A stretch of 53,852 bases of DNA. Source: Verrucomicrobiota bacterium (GTDB lineage: Bacteria > Verrucomicrobiota > Verrucomicrobiia > Opitutales > Opitutaceae). This document shows positions 8,843 to 17,808 of this stretch, in pieces; the first letter of the stretch is position 1; every line of letters starts with the position of its first letter. The stretch spans positions 1 to 53,852 of the forward strand of contig VHCI01000008.1 of NCBI GenBank assembly GCA_016871775.1. The letters are read 5' to 3'. A program made the translations under genes and the position numbers. The notes under the pieces were generated by a model. The model was not told where the DNA came from. It did not search any database and saw nothing but the letters and a program-made list of their open reading frames with translations.

Positions 8843-9091
8843 TCACTTGGCCTTGACGCCCGCCGAGCCGCGCTTCCCGCCGGAACCGGCTGCAAGGATC
8901 GTGCCGCCCAACACCCCCACGGCGAAAACGCCGAAATAGATCAGGGCTGCCGAGGCGCGCAGCGGGGCCTTTGCGGAGGTCCCCGCGACGGGAAAATGGA
9001 AGTCGATCGACTGCAGATTATTCATTCCCACGTACAACATCACGAAGAGGAGCGCGAGGAACGCGACGGTTTTGAGGATGACCTTTATCAT
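8843..9091 (-). CDS. LapA-like small membrane protein
   Basis: The 82-residue protein has two membrane segments: 'VAFLALLFVMLYVGMNN' and 'ALIYFGVFAVGVLGGTILAAG'. Between them is 'NNLQSIDFHFP', matching the 'N-x-Q-x-V-x-F-x-F' loop of the LapA/YciS (DUF1049) domain; a basic tail follows. LapA in enterobacteria takes part in controlling lipopolysaccharide assembly, but small DUF1049 proteins elsewhere are uncharacterised. It is first in a probable operon with the downstream agarase-like gene and is divergent from an amidohydrolase gene. Confidence 0.7.
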   Translation of the reverse strand: MIKVILKTVAFLALLFVMLYVGMNNLQSIDFHFPVAGTSAKAPLRASAALIYFGVFAVGVLGGTILAAGSGGKRGSAGVKAK

Positions 9092-9211
9092 TAGATTAAG
9101 GGCGGCTGCCCACCCGACGGCCTAGACCGGCAACCCGGCGCGTGCAAACGCAAACCTGCCCGCCAGCAACCCGACGTCGACAGCCGGCCTTCAACTCCCC
9201 AAGCTTTCCCG

Positions 9212-10807
9212 ATGCTCCGCCCCACCCTCCTCCGTTGTCCGGGCCCGGCGCGTCGCCTGCTTTTCCTTGCGGCCGCCATCGCCCTGCCGTTGCCCGCCGA
9301 GGAATTCGACCTCGTGCTGCGCGGCGGCCGCCTCGTCGATGGCAGCGGCGCGCCCGCGCGGACGGGTGACGTCGCACTGCGCGGGGACCGGATCGTCGTG
9401 GTGGGCTTGGTGACCGGCCGTGGACGGGAGGAGATTGACGTCGGCGGGCAGGTCATCGCGCCCGGTTTCATCGATGTGCACACCCACTCGGAGGACATCA
9501 CCAGCATCCCAGTGGCGGAGAACTTCCTGCGGATGGGTGTGACCACGATCGTCACCGGAAACTGCGGCACCTCGCGGGTGGACGTGTCCGCGTTCCTCGA
9601 CTCGGTGGCCAAGGCCCGCACGGGCGTGAACGTCGCGACGCTACTCGGCCAAGGCTCGCTCCGCGGGCAGGTGATGGGCGGTAGCTTCATGCGCCCGCCC
9701 ACCGCGGAGGAACTGGGCCGGATGAGGGATCTGGTTGAGCAAGGGATGAAGGACGGCGCCCTTGGCCTGAGCACCGGACTGATCTACCTGCCAGGGACCT
9801 TCACCAAAACGGAGGAGTTGATCGACCTCGCACGGGTCGCCGCCCGCTATGGCGGGCTCTACGTCAGCCATATGCGGGCTGAGACGGTGAAGATTTTCGA
9901 TGCCCTCGATGAACTGATCCGCATCGCCCGCGAGGCCGGCATTCGCGCGCAGGTCTCACACCTGAAGCTCTCCGGCCCCGCCGCGTGGGGCCGGACGAAC
10001 GAGGTACTAGCCAAGCTCGCCGCCGCTCGCGCCTCCGGCCTCGACATCGGCCAGGACCAGTACGTCTACACCGCGTCGTCGACCTCCATCGCCACCCTGG
10101 TCCCGAACGAGGCCCGCGAGGGCGGCACGGAGGCCTTTCGTCAACGCCTCGCGGACCCCGCGCGCAAGGCGGCGATCATCGCTGAGATGCGCCGCACCCT
10201 CGAGAACGGCAAGCGCGGCGACTTCACCTACGCGGTGATCGCCAGCAACCCCCGCAACCCAGCCCTCAACGGCAAGACCATCCCCGAGGCGGCCGAACTT
10301 CTCGGCCGGACCCGCTCCTTGGAGGACCAGATCGAGACCGTGCTCGAGATCTCCGCCAGCGGCTCCGCGTCCGGTATTTTCCACGGGATGCACGAGGGCG
10401 ACCTCCGCCACTTCCTCGTGCAGCCGGAGACGATGTTCGCCTCCGACGCGGGTCCCCGCCGCCTCGGCCAAGCGGTGCCGCACCCCCGCGGCTACGGCAA
10501 CAACGCCCGCGTGCTTGGCCGCTATGTCCGCGAACTCGGCCTGATCTCTCTCGAGGAGGCCGTGCGCCGGATGACGCAGCTGCCCGCCCGCGCCTTCAAC
10601 CTGCGGGACCGCGGGGAGCTGCGCCCCGGCGCCGTGGCCGACCTCGTGGTATTTGACCCGGCAAAGGTCTCCGATCCATCCACGTTCTCCGATCCGCACC
10701 ATTATGCGGTCGGCTTCAGCGAGGTATTCGTCAACGGCGCGCCGGTGATCCGCGGGGGCACGCTCACCGCCGCCCGGCCCGGCCGGCCCGTCCGTCGGGG
10801 CGAGTAG
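9212..10807 (+). CDS. Exported N-acyl-D-amino-acid deacylase family amidohydrolase
   Basis: The 531-residue protein has a signal peptide ('LLFLAAAIALPLPA') and then the amidohydrolase opening 'DLVLRGGRLVDG'. The metal motif 'PGFIDVHTH' carries H90 and H92, and 'TGNCG' contains C118, a position used as a metal ligand in D-aminoacylases. 'HMRAE', 'QVSHLK' and the late 'ASDAG' supply the remaining metal and catalytic residues. These enzymes hydrolyse N-acyl-D-amino acids or related amides, and the signal peptide implies periplasmic scavenging, perhaps of peptidoglycan-derived compounds. Substrate is not readable from the sequence. The start is divergent from the LapA-like gene. Confidence 0.85.
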   Translation: MLRPTLLRCPGPARRLLFLAAAIALPLPAEEFDLVLRGGRLVDGSGAPARTGDVALRGDRIVVVGLVTGRGREEIDVGGQVIAPGFIDVHTHSEDITSIPVAENFLRMGVTTIVTGNCGTSRVDVSAFLDSVAKARTGVNVATLLGQGSLRGQVMGGSFMRPPTAEELGRMRDLVEQGMKDGALGLSTGLIYLPGTFTKTEELIDLARVAARYGGLYVSHMRAETVKIFDALDELIRIAREAGIRAQVSHLKLSGPAAWGRTNEVLAKLAAARASGLDIGQDQYVYTASSTSIATLVPNEAREGGTEAFRQRLADPARKAAIIAEMRRTLENGKRGDFTYAVIASNPRNPALNGKTIPEAAELLGRTRSLEDQIETVLEISASGSASGIFHGMHEGDLRHFLVQPETMFASDAGPRRLGQAVPHPRGYGNNARVLGRYVRELGLISLEEAVRRMTQLPARAFNLRDRGELRPGAVADLVVFDPAKVSDPSTFSDPHHYAVGFSEVFVNGAPVIRGGTLTAARPGRPVRRGE

Positions 10808-10866
10808 GCCCGGCCGACAGCTTGAGCTTGCGACCGCGTTCCCGGACACGCTTTCCTCCCTCCCAT

Positions 10867-11463
10867 ATGTCCAAGGTTAACGGCTTTTCGGAATCGGTCC
10901 TCGAACGCACTATCTTCGCCAGCCGCTGGCTGCAGGCACCTCTGTACGTAGGCCTGATCGTCGCTCAGAGCGTGTACGTGTATCAGTTCTTCGTCGAGCT
11001 CTGGCACCTCGTGGGCGTGGCAGTCCACGGCGCCCCGAAGGGCGGTCCGGATACCTCGACCACGATCATGCTCTACGTTTTGGGGCTGATCGACGTAGTG
11101 ATGATCGCGAACCTTCTCATTATGGTGATCATTGGGGGCTACGAGACCTTCGTCTCGAAGCTCAACCTCGAGGGCCACGACGACCAGCCCGAGTGGCTCA
11201 GCCATGTCAACGCGGGCGCACTGAAGGTGAAGCTCGCCACCGCCCTGATCAGCATCTCTTCGATCCACCTGCTGAAGACGTTCATCGAAGTCCGGCTGCC
11301 GACCACCACGTACAAGAACGACGACGTGATCTGGCAGATCGTAATCCACTGCGTGTTCGTCCTCTCAGCCATCGCTCTGGCCTACACGGACCGCCTAATG
11401 ATGATGACCGGGAACCTCGCGCACGCCGGCGGCAAGACCAAGGGCGGCCCCGCCGCGCATTGA
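10867..11463 (+). CDS. yqhA: YqhA/UPF0114 family integral membrane protein
   Basis: The 198-residue protein begins 'MSKVNGFSESVLERTIFASRWLQAPLY...', the characteristic start of the YqhA (UPF0114) family; a longer in-frame start at 10822 would add an arginine-rich leader and is less likely. Four hydrophobic segments are visible, around 'YVGLIVAQSVYVY', 'YVLGLIDVVMIANLLIMVI', 'VKLATALISISSIHLL' and 'IVIHCVFVLSAIALAY'. The family is widespread and without established function. It ends 15 bases from the convergent aminotransferase gene. Confidence 0.88.
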   Translation: MSKVNGFSESVLERTIFASRWLQAPLYVGLIVAQSVYVYQFFVELWHLVGVAVHGAPKGGPDTSTTIMLYVLGLIDVVMIANLLIMVIIGGYETFVSKLNLEGHDDQPEWLSHVNAGALKVKLATALISISSIHLLKTFIEVRLPTTTYKNDDVIWQIVIHCVFVLSAIALAYTDRLMMMTGNLAHAGGKTKGGPAAH

Positions 11464-11478
11464 GCCCCCGGCCGCAGC

Positions 11479-12630
11479 TCAGCGCCGCAGGCGCAGCAGG
11501 CGCTCGCCCGCCGCGTGCAGGGTCGCGGGGCGCTTGGCGAAATTTAGGCGCACGTAGCGGTGCTCCGCGGTCGCGAAGAAGCTCGACCCCGGCACGGGCG
11601 CGACGCCGATCTCCCGCGTCATCCAATGGGCGAACTCGACGTCGCTCGCGTGACCCAAGGGGGAGATGTCCACCATCACGAAATACGCCCCCTCGGGCCG
11701 TGAGTACGCGAGGCCAGTGCGCTCCAGGTAGGCGAGCAGAATATCCCGCCCCGCCGCGTACTCTGCCGCGAGGCCCGCGTAATACGACTCGGGGAACCGT
11801 AGCGCCGTCACCACCGCGTGCTGCAGCGGCGCGGCCGCGCCGACAGTCAGGAAATCGTGCACCTTCCGCGCCTGCGCGATGACCGCCGGCGCCGCCTGCA
11901 CGTAACCCAGACGCCACCCGGTGATGGCAAAGGTCTTCGAGAGCGAGGAGCACATCAAGGTCCGCTCTGCCATTCCTGGCAGGGTCGAGAAGTAGGTGTG
12001 CCGGTGGGGCGGGAAGACGATGTGCTCGTACACCTCGTCGGTCAGGACCCACACATCGAACTCCCCCGCCAGCGCCGCCAACTGACCCAGTTCCTCGCGG
12101 GTGAAGACGCGGCCGCAGGGGTTCGAGGGGTTGCAGAGCACGAAGGCCTTCAGGCCGCCCGCGAACGCCCGCCGCAGCTCCGCAGGATCGAAACGATACT
12201 TGGGCGGGTGCAGCGGCACGTATACCGGCTCCGCCCCGGCCAGCAACGCGTCCGCCCCGTAATTCTCGTAAAACGGCGAGAACAGCCCCACCCGATCACC
12301 CGGATCGCACACGGTCATCATCGCAACCATCATCGCCTCAGTCGCCCCACAGGTGACGACCAGCTCCGTCGCCGGGTCCACCGCCCGCCCCGTACATCGA
12401 CCCACTTTCGCCGCCAGCGCCTCCCTCAGCTCCGGGGCACCCCAAGTGACCGCATACTGGTGCCGGCCCGCGTCCATCGCCGCCCGCCCCGCGGCAACCA
12501 GCTCCGCCGGCGGATCCCAGTCGGGAAAGCCCTGCGCTAAATTGATCGCGCCATACCGGGCGGCGATGCGCGACATCTCGCGGATGACGGATTCGGAGAA
12601 ACGGGCCGTGCGGCGAGAGGTACGGGGCAT
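11479..12630 (-). CDS. PLP-dependent class I/II aminotransferase
   Basis: The 383-residue protein is a fold type I aminotransferase. The Schiff-base lysine is K232 in 'SSLSKTFAITGWRLGY'; 'NPSNPCGRVF' carries the cofactor-contacting asparagine and 'LTDEVYEH' the pyridine-binding aspartate. The N-terminal 'AINLAQGFPDWDPP' resembles the methionine/kynurenine aminotransferase branch (YbdL, KAT-like) more than standard aspartate aminotransferase. The C-terminal arginine that binds the substrate carboxylate is in 'YVRLNFAKR'. It starts 8 bases after the LysM-lipoprotein gene, so the two are probably one transcript. Confidence 0.88.
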   Translation of the reverse strand: MPRTSRRTARFSESVIREMSRIAARYGAINLAQGFPDWDPPAELVAAGRAAMDAGRHQYAVTWGAPELREALAAKVGRCTGRAVDPATELVVTCGATEAMMVAMMTVCDPGDRVGLFSPFYENYGADALLAGAEPVYVPLHPPKYRFDPAELRRAFAGGLKAFVLCNPSNPCGRVFTREELGQLAALAGEFDVWVLTDEVYEHIVFPPHRHTYFSTLPGMAERTLMCSSLSKTFAITGWRLGYVQAAPAVIAQARKVHDFLTVGAAAPLQHAVVTALRFPESYYAGLAAEYAAGRDILLAYLERTGLAYSRPEGAYFVMVDISPLGHASDVEFAHWMTREIGVAPVPGSSFFATAEHRYVRLNFAKRPATLHAAGERLLRLRR

Positions 12631-12638
12631 CGGGCGGC

Positions 12639-13502
12639 TCAGGGGATGCGCAGGGTCGTGCCGACGCGCAACGGGGTGCTGGCCCGGGGCAGCACGGCCG
12701 GGTTCGCGGCCACGATGTCCTCGACGCGGACCTGATAGCGGCGGGAGATACTGTAAAGGGTGTCCTTGGGCGCCACGGTGTGGCTGCGCCCCGCGGGACG
12801 GGCGGCCTCGGGCGCCGGCCGCGGCGGAGCCGCGGTCAACGCGGGGGCAGGCGTGACGAGCGGCGGCTGCTCCGGCTCCGGCGGGGCCGCGGGCTCCTCC
12901 CCCGTAGCAACCGCCACCGCGGGCGGACGGACAGGGCCAACCCGCACCTCGTCGGGCAAAGCGATCATCCGCGGACCGCGGACCGTCGGGGCGACGCCTC
13001 CACCGCGGATCACTGAGAGCTCGGCCCGCAACTCTTCGTTTTCACGCCGCAACTTGTGGACCTCGTCCTCCATCGCCAGCCGCAGGGATTGGTCATCGAG
13101 CGGGCGGCCCGGCAGAGTGCGGGCGAACTCGCGTTTGGCCTCCTCGATCTTGCCCAGCACGAGCGGGGCCTCCTTCGAATTCGGCTGCGCCTTGTGGTAG
13201 CGCCGCAGGTGGTAATAGGCGGCGGGGAAATCCTTCGTGTGGTAAAGGCAGATCAGCCCCGCCTCGAGATGCGACTCCGGGGAGGGGCTCTCGCCGCGCC
13301 GGTCGATGACTTTCAGGAAGGCATTGAGGGCCTCCGAGGGCCGACCCTGCTTCTGCAGCTGTTTCCCCTGCACGTAGAAGGGATCCTCGATCTCCGGCGG
13401 CAGGGGCAGCCGTTCCCGCTCGCCGCAGCCCGCGGCCAGCAGGGCCAGCAGCAGCCCGGCGAGGACGGAAAGGAGGCGATGGACTCTCGGCAAGGAGGGC
13501 AA
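12639..13502 (-). CDS. LysM-domain lipoprotein with TPR-like and coiled-coil regions
   Basis: The 287-residue protein has a lipobox 'LLAAGC' with C26 as the lipidated cysteine. Helical repeats at about 40-115 ('QLQKQGRPSEALNAFLKVI...') look like TPRs, followed by a short coiled coil at 135-165 ('DEVHKLRRENEELRAEL'). A proline/alanine-rich linker leads to a C-terminal LysM domain (about 240-287, 'HTVAPKDTLYSISRRY'). It probably sits in the outer membrane facing the periplasm and binds peptidoglycan. Its start is divergent from the kdsD-like gene, 64 bases away. Confidence 0.85.
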   Translation of the reverse strand: MPSLPRVHRLLSVLAGLLLALLAAGCGERERLPLPPEIEDPFYVQGKQLQKQGRPSEALNAFLKVIDRRGESPSPESHLEAGLICLYHTKDFPAAYYHLRRYHKAQPNSKEAPLVLGKIEEAKREFARTLPGRPLDDQSLRLAMEDEVHKLRRENEELRAELSVIRGGGVAPTVRGPRMIALPDEVRVGPVRPPAVAVATGEEPAAPPEPEQPPLVTPAPALTAAPPRPAPEAARPAGRSHTVAPKDTLYSISRRYQVRVEDIVAANPAVLPRASTPLRVGTTLRIP

Positions 13503-13566
13503 AAGGGATTGCGGCGCGTCGACGGCGACCTACGTTCCGCCGACTCACCCGCGACTCAAACCAGAA

Positions 13567-14556
13567 ATGGCGTTAGCCCCGCAAACCCTTCTCCGGCGCG
13601 CCCGCGCCTGCCTCCGCCTCGAGCGCGAGGCACTCACCGCCACCTCGCGCCGGCTCGGTCCGGAGTTCGTCGCCACCGCCCGGGCCGTCGCCGCCTCCGC
13701 CCGCGCGGGACGCAAACTGCTCTTCACGGGGGTGGGCAAAAACGCCCCCATCGCGGCCAAGCTCGCCGCCACCTTCAACAGCACCGGCCTCCCCGCCTGC
13801 GGCCTCGACGCCACCCAAGCCCTGCACGGCGACCTCGGTCTCGCTACCGCCGGAGACGTCGCCTTCCTCCTCAGTAACAGCGGCCAGTCGGAGGAAATCC
13901 TCCGCCTCGTCCCGCTCCTCAAGCGCGAGGGCGTCCGGGTCGTCGCCTTCACCGGTCACCCCGGCTCCGACCTCGCCCGCGCGGCCGACCTGCAGCTCCT
14001 CTACCGCGCGCCTCGCGAGGCCTGCCCCCTTCGCCTCGCTCCCACCGCCAGCACCACCGCCGCCCTCGCCCTCGGTGACGCCCTCGCGATGGTGCTCCTC
14101 GCCGAGCGCGGTTTCACCCGCGAGGAGTTCGCCCGCTTCCACCCCGCCGGAAACCTCGGGCGCATTCTGCTCCTCCGCGTCCGCGACATCATGCGCACCG
14201 GGGAACGGTTCCCCGTCGCCCCGGATACGGTCTCCACTCAAAATGCCATCCTCGCGATGACGCGCGCCCGCAGCGGCAGTATCGCGCTCATCCAACCGCG
14301 CACCGGGCGCCTCAGCGGCATCCTCACGGACGGGGATTTCCGCCGCGCCGCCCTCACGGGCCCGGACTTCCTCCGCCACCCAGTCGCGACCTTCATGACC
14401 CGCCAGCCCAAGGTCATCGCGCCCGAAGCCCTTGGCGCCGAGGCCCTGCGGCGCTTTGAAGAGGACCGGATCGACGACCTCATCGTGGTCGACCGCCGCG
14501 GCCGCCCCGTCGGGCTGGTCGACAGCCAGGACCTGCCCAGGCTAAAGCTGGTCTGA
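13567..14556 (+). CDS. kdsD: Arabinose-5-phosphate isomerase (KpsF/GutQ family)
   Basis: The 329-residue protein has an N-terminal SIS domain with 'FTGVGKNAPIAAKLAATFNSTG', 'SNSGQSEEI' and the family signature 'EACPLRLAPTASTTAALALGDALA'. 'HPAGNLGR' follows, and two CBS domains occupy the C-terminal 130 residues ('VRDIM', 'DDLIVVD'). It converts ribulose-5-phosphate to arabinose-5-phosphate, the first committed step to Kdo for lipopolysaccharide, in the cytoplasm. Length and domain order match KdsD. Its presence supports an LPS-bearing cell. Confidence 0.93.
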   Translation: MALAPQTLLRRARACLRLEREALTATSRRLGPEFVATARAVAASARAGRKLLFTGVGKNAPIAAKLAATFNSTGLPACGLDATQALHGDLGLATAGDVAFLLSNSGQSEEILRLVPLLKREGVRVVAFTGHPGSDLARAADLQLLYRAPREACPLRLAPTASTTAALALGDALAMVLLAERGFTREEFARFHPAGNLGRILLLRVRDIMRTGERFPVAPDTVSTQNAILAMTRARSGSIALIQPRTGRLSGILTDGDFRRAALTGPDFLRHPVATFMTRQPKVIAPEALGAEALRRFEEDRIDDLIVVDRRGRPVGLVDSQDLPRLKLV

Positions 14557-14607
14557 GCTTGGCGCGCCCTTTACAGGAACACGGTTAGCGGCGAGGATCC
14601 CGCCGTG

Positions 14608-16251
14608 ATGCCCACGCCTCCCTTCGTTTACCGAGACCCGCTCCCGCTCGGCCCCGACGAGACCGAGTACCGCCTGCTCTCCCGCGAGGGCGTCCGCACG
14701 ACGGCGTTCGAGGGGCGCGAGATCTTGAAGGTCGCCCCGGAGGCGCTAGCCTTCCTGACGCGCCAAGCCTTCCACGACACCTCGTTTCTGCTCCGCCCCG
14801 CCCACCTGCATCAAGTGGCCGCGATCCTTGAAGACCCGGAGGCCTCGTCCAACGACCGCTACGTCGCCCTCACGCTGCTGAAGAACGCCGAGATCGCCGC
14901 CGAGGGCATCCTCCCGATGTGCCAAGACACCGGCACCGCCGCCATCATCGGCAAGAAGGGCCAGCAGGTCTGGACCGGTGCCGACGACGCGGAGTGGCTC
15001 TCGCGCGGAGTTCACGAATGCTACACTACCGAAAACCTCCGCTACTCCCAGATTGCCCCGCTCGACCTCTGGCACGAGGTCAACACCGGCACCAACCTGC
15101 CGGCGCAGATCGACCTCGCTGCCACCGAGGGCGCGAAGTACGACTTCCTCTTCATCGCCAAGGGCGGCGGCTCTGCCAATAAGATGTATCTATTCCAGGA
15201 GACCAAGGCGCTCCTGAACCCGAAGAGTTTTGAGAAGTGGGTCGCCGACAAGCTTCCCCTCCTGGGCACCTCCGCCTGCCCGCCCTACCACCTCGTGTTC
15301 GTCATCGGGGGCACCAGCGCCGAGGCCTGCATGAAGACGCTGAAGCTCGCCTCCGCCAAGTACCTCGACGCGCTCCCCACCACCGGCAGCGAGTACGGCC
15401 GCGCCTTCCGCGATCTCGCGATGGAAGAGAACGTTCTCCAACTCTCCCGCGCCACCGGTATCGGCGCCCAGTTCGGGGGCAAGTACTTCGCCCTCGACGT
15501 CCGCGTCATCCGCCTCCCCCGCCACGGCGCCAGTTGCCCCGTCGCGATGGGCGTCTCCTGCAGCGCCGACCGCAACATCCGGGGAAAGATCACCGCCGAG
15601 GGAATCTTCCTCGAGAAGATGGAAACCAACCCGGGCCGCTACATCCCCGCTGCCAGCCGCCTCTGGAAGGACGAATCGATTCTACGTGTCGACCTCCGGC
15701 GTCCGATGCCCGAGATCCTTGCCCAACTCTCCCGACATCCGGTCACCACCCGCGTCGCGCTGACCGGACCGCTCATCGTCGCCCGCGATATCGCCCACGC
15801 AAAGCTCAAGGAGCGCGTCGACGCCGGCCAGGGCCTGCCCCAATACTTCAAGGACCATCCCGTCTATTACGCCGGCCCCGCCAAGACCCCTACCGGCTTC
15901 GCCTCCGGGTCCTTCGGCCCCACCACGGCCGGTCGGATGGACAGCTACGTCGACCTGTTCCAGTCGCTCGGCGGCTCGATGGTGATGCTCGCCAAGGGTA
16001 ACCGCAGCGCGGCGGTGACGGCCGCCTGCCGCCAGCACGGCGGATTCTATCTCGGAAGCATCGGCGGACCCGCCGCGGTCCTCGCCAAGGAAAACATCCG
16101 CCGCGTCGAGGTCCTCGAATACCCCGAACTCGGGATGGAGGCCATCTGGCGCATCGAGGTGGAGGACTTCCCGGCGTTCATCCTGGTCGACAACAAGGGC
16201 AACGATTTCTTCGCCAGCGGCTGCGCTGCCTGCCTCCCGGCTAAGCCCTGA
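14608..16251 (+). CDS. fumA: Class I fumarate hydratase (4Fe-4S)
   Basis: The 547-residue protein aligns with the single-chain FumA/FumB type. It hydrates fumarate to malate in the TCA cycle. The ATG at 14608 is preferred over the in-frame GTG directly before it: with it the probable cluster ligands fall at C105 ('MCQDTG'), C224 ('SACPPYH') and C318 ('VSCSADR'), the positions I recall for E. coli FumA. The N-terminal alpha domain and C-terminal beta domain ('[21 protein letters not shown]') are both complete. It converges with the putative anti-sigma gene, with a hairpin-forming gap between them. Confidence 0.95.
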   Translation: MPTPPFVYRDPLPLGPDETEYRLLSREGVRTTAFEGREILKVAPEALAFLTRQAFHDTSFLLRPAHLHQVAAILEDPEASSNDRYVALTLLKNAEIAAEGILPMCQDTGTAAIIGKKGQQVWTGADDAEWLSRGVHECYTTENLRYSQIAPLDLWHEVNTGTNLPAQIDLAATEGAKYDFLFIAKGGGSANKMYLFQETKALLNPKSFEKWVADKLPLLGTSACPPYHLVFVIGGTSAEACMKTLKLASAKYLDALPTTGSEYGRAFRDLAMEENVLQLSRATGIGAQFGGKYFALDVRVIRLPRHGASCPVAMGVSCSADRNIRGKITAEGIFLEKMETNPGRYIPAASRLWKDESILRVDLRRPMPEILAQLSRHPVTTRVALTGPLIVARDIAHAKLKERVDAGQGLPQYFKDHPVYYAGPAKTPTGFASGSFGPTTAGRMDSYVDLFQSLGGSMVMLAKGNRSAAVTAACRQHGGFYLGSIGGPAAVLAKENIRRVEVLEYPELGMEAIWRIEVEDFPAFILVDNKGNDFFASGCAACLPAKP

Positions 16252-16254
16252 CCC

Positions 16255-16302
16255 GGCGGGAGGGCGGCAAACCTTTCCCGCACTCCGCCGCCGAAGCCCG
16301 CC
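16255..16302. terminator. Possible nested hairpin between convergent fumA and anti-sigma genes
   Basis: An inner 6-bp stem (GGCGGC at 16263-16268 with GCCGCC at 16287-16292) is flanked by a second 6-bp pairing (GGCGGG at 16255-16260 with CCCGCC at 16297-16302). The element fills the gap between the two stop codons. No U-tract follows on either strand, so it is only a candidate bidirectional terminator. Confidence 0.3.
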
Positions 16303-16306
16303 CAGT

Positions 16307-17110
16307 TCAGAACCGGACGTTCACGCCGGCGCCCCGGGCGCCGAAACGCTCGATCTGATCGTAGAGCCGCTCCTCGGAGAGCCGGCTCGCGAAGCGCTCC
16401 GACACGCGCGGCCCGTTTTCCCCAGCCCCGGCGGAAACCATCGCGGTGAGGAGACGAGTCCCGCGGCGCTCGCCCGGCGGGACCATCTGCTGCAGTGGCT
16501 CCACCACGGGACGCGCATTCGGCACTCGCGGTTCAAACCGCCTGGTCCCGCCCAACAAGGACGCCGCCATCAAAGACTCCGTCTGCCCCGCGGCCGCCCA
16601 CGTGGCCGGAAAGGAATGCTTCGCCGCCCGGTCGGGAGCTGGCTCTCGAACCAGCACAGCCGGCGTCACCGCCGCCGCGGCCGCCACCGCCACGGGTTCC
16701 ACCAAAGCGCCCTGCTCCACTGCCGGAGCCACCTCAAGCGCGGGCGCGGGCAAAGCCGCCACGGCGACCATTTCCGCCCCCGGAGCCGCTACGGCGGCCG
16801 CCGGGACATTTTCCGCAGACGACACCGCCAGCGCTGGGCCCTCCGCCTCATCGCCGCCGGAGCGCGGCAAAAGGAAAAGACCGGCGATTAGCCCGACGGC
16901 GCCAAACGGCGCAGCTAGGCGGCTCAAAGCCGGCCAGAAACTGCCGTCCGCCCAACGCTGCCACCACGGACGGCTCCGCAGCAGCGCCGCCAGCTGCTTC
17001 TCCCGCAGCCGGTGATGAAAGTCTGCCCAGAAGGCCTCCGGCGGACGCTCCGCGCGCTTGAGGCGAAGGAGATCCTCCAAGGACACCGGACGATGGAGCG
17101 AACGCTTCAT
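16307..17110 (-). CDS. Single-pass membrane protein, putative anti-sigma factor partner
   Basis: The 267-residue protein has a cytoplasmic N-terminus of about 70 residues rich in charged helices ('SLEDLLRLKRAERPPEAFWADFHHRL'), one membrane segment around 'FGAVGLIAGLFLLP', and a low-complexity Ala/Pro/Val periplasmic region. I see no zinc-binding HxxxCxxC anti-sigma motif and do not recognise a named family. The call rests on context: its ATG overlaps the sigma-factor stop in an ATGA, so the two are translationally coupled. In such pairs the membrane protein usually holds the sigma factor inactive. Confidence 0.6.
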   Translation of the reverse strand: MKRSLHRPVSLEDLLRLKRAERPPEAFWADFHHRLREKQLAALLRSRPWWQRWADGSFWPALSRLAAPFGAVGLIAGLFLLPRSGGDEAEGPALAVSSAENVPAAAVAAPGAEMVAVAALPAPALEVAPAVEQGALVEPVAVAAAAAVTPAVLVREPAPDRAAKHSFPATWAAAGQTESLMAASLLGGTRRFEPRVPNARPVVEPLQQMVPPGERRGTRLLTAMVSAGAGENGPRVSERFASRLSEERLYDQIERFGARGAGVNVRF

Positions 17111-17793
17111 CGGCGCAGGTAGGGAGCAAGCTCAGACTGCAGCTGCTGCTTCGCATAGTGCAGGCGGGAACGCACCGTCCCCTCCGAGCACCCCATCACC
17201 TCGGCAATTTCCTGGTGATTCAGGCCGTCGATTTCGAATAGGGTGACCACGGTGCGATGCTTGATAGACAATCTTTGCAGCGCGTCGTTCAATTTTTCCT
17301 GGAGCTCCTGCGCGAAGGTCGCCCGGTCCGAACCTGATTTATCTGTAAGGGCATCAATCACTTCCTTGGCTACCGGGGCTTCGGTATCGAGCTGGTCGAG
17401 GCTGAGGAAGGACCGCAGTCGCTGCCGCCGGAGCTGGCTCAGGGTGGAGTTGACCGCGATACGGTAAAGCCAAGTGAAGAAGGCCGCCTGCGCGTGGAAA
17501 CGATGGATCGAGCGGAACGCCTTGATGAAGCAATCCTGAGTGAGGTCCGCTGCGTCCTCACGATTGCCAATGAGGTTGTAGATGACCCCGTAGACGCGCT
17601 CCCGATAGCGGAGGACCAGGGCGTCAAACGCCGCGACCTCCCCGGCTTGCACGCGAAGCACGATCTCCCGGTCCGCGTCCGCCTCTTGCCGCCGCTCCGG
17701 CGAGGCGATCAGCGCCTGTGGAAGGACTTTGGCCGCCGGGATCACGACTGCAGCGAAGGCCGCGGTGCCCCGCGCTGCAAACCGAAAAGTCAC
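17107..17793 (-). CDS. ECF-type RNA polymerase sigma factor
   Basis: The 228-residue protein has sigma region 2 at about 45-115, with 'FDALVLRYRERVYGVIYNLIGNREDAADLTQDCFIKAFRSI' features, and sigma region 4 at about 170-225 with the helix-turn-helix 'NHQEIAEVMGCSEGTVRSRLHYAK'. The layout is that of a short extracytoplasmic-function sigma factor. About 38 residues precede region 2; an internal GTG near 17745 could be the true start. It lies 15 bases after the polyprenyl-synthase gene and overlaps the next gene by 4 bases. Targets cannot be read from this window. Confidence 0.92.
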   Translation of the reverse strand: MTFRFAARGTAAFAAVVIPAAKVLPQALIASPERRQEADADREIVLRVQAGEVAAFDALVLRYRERVYGVIYNLIGNREDAADLTQDCFIKAFRSIHRFHAQAAFFTWLYRIAVNSTLSQLRRQRLRSFLSLDQLDTEAPVAKEVIDALTDKSGSDRATFAQELQEKLNDALQRLSIKHRTVVTLFEIDGLNHQEIAEVMGCSEGTVRSRLHYAKQQLQSELAPYLRR

Positions 17794-17808
17794 CGCACCC
17801 GCGGTGGC

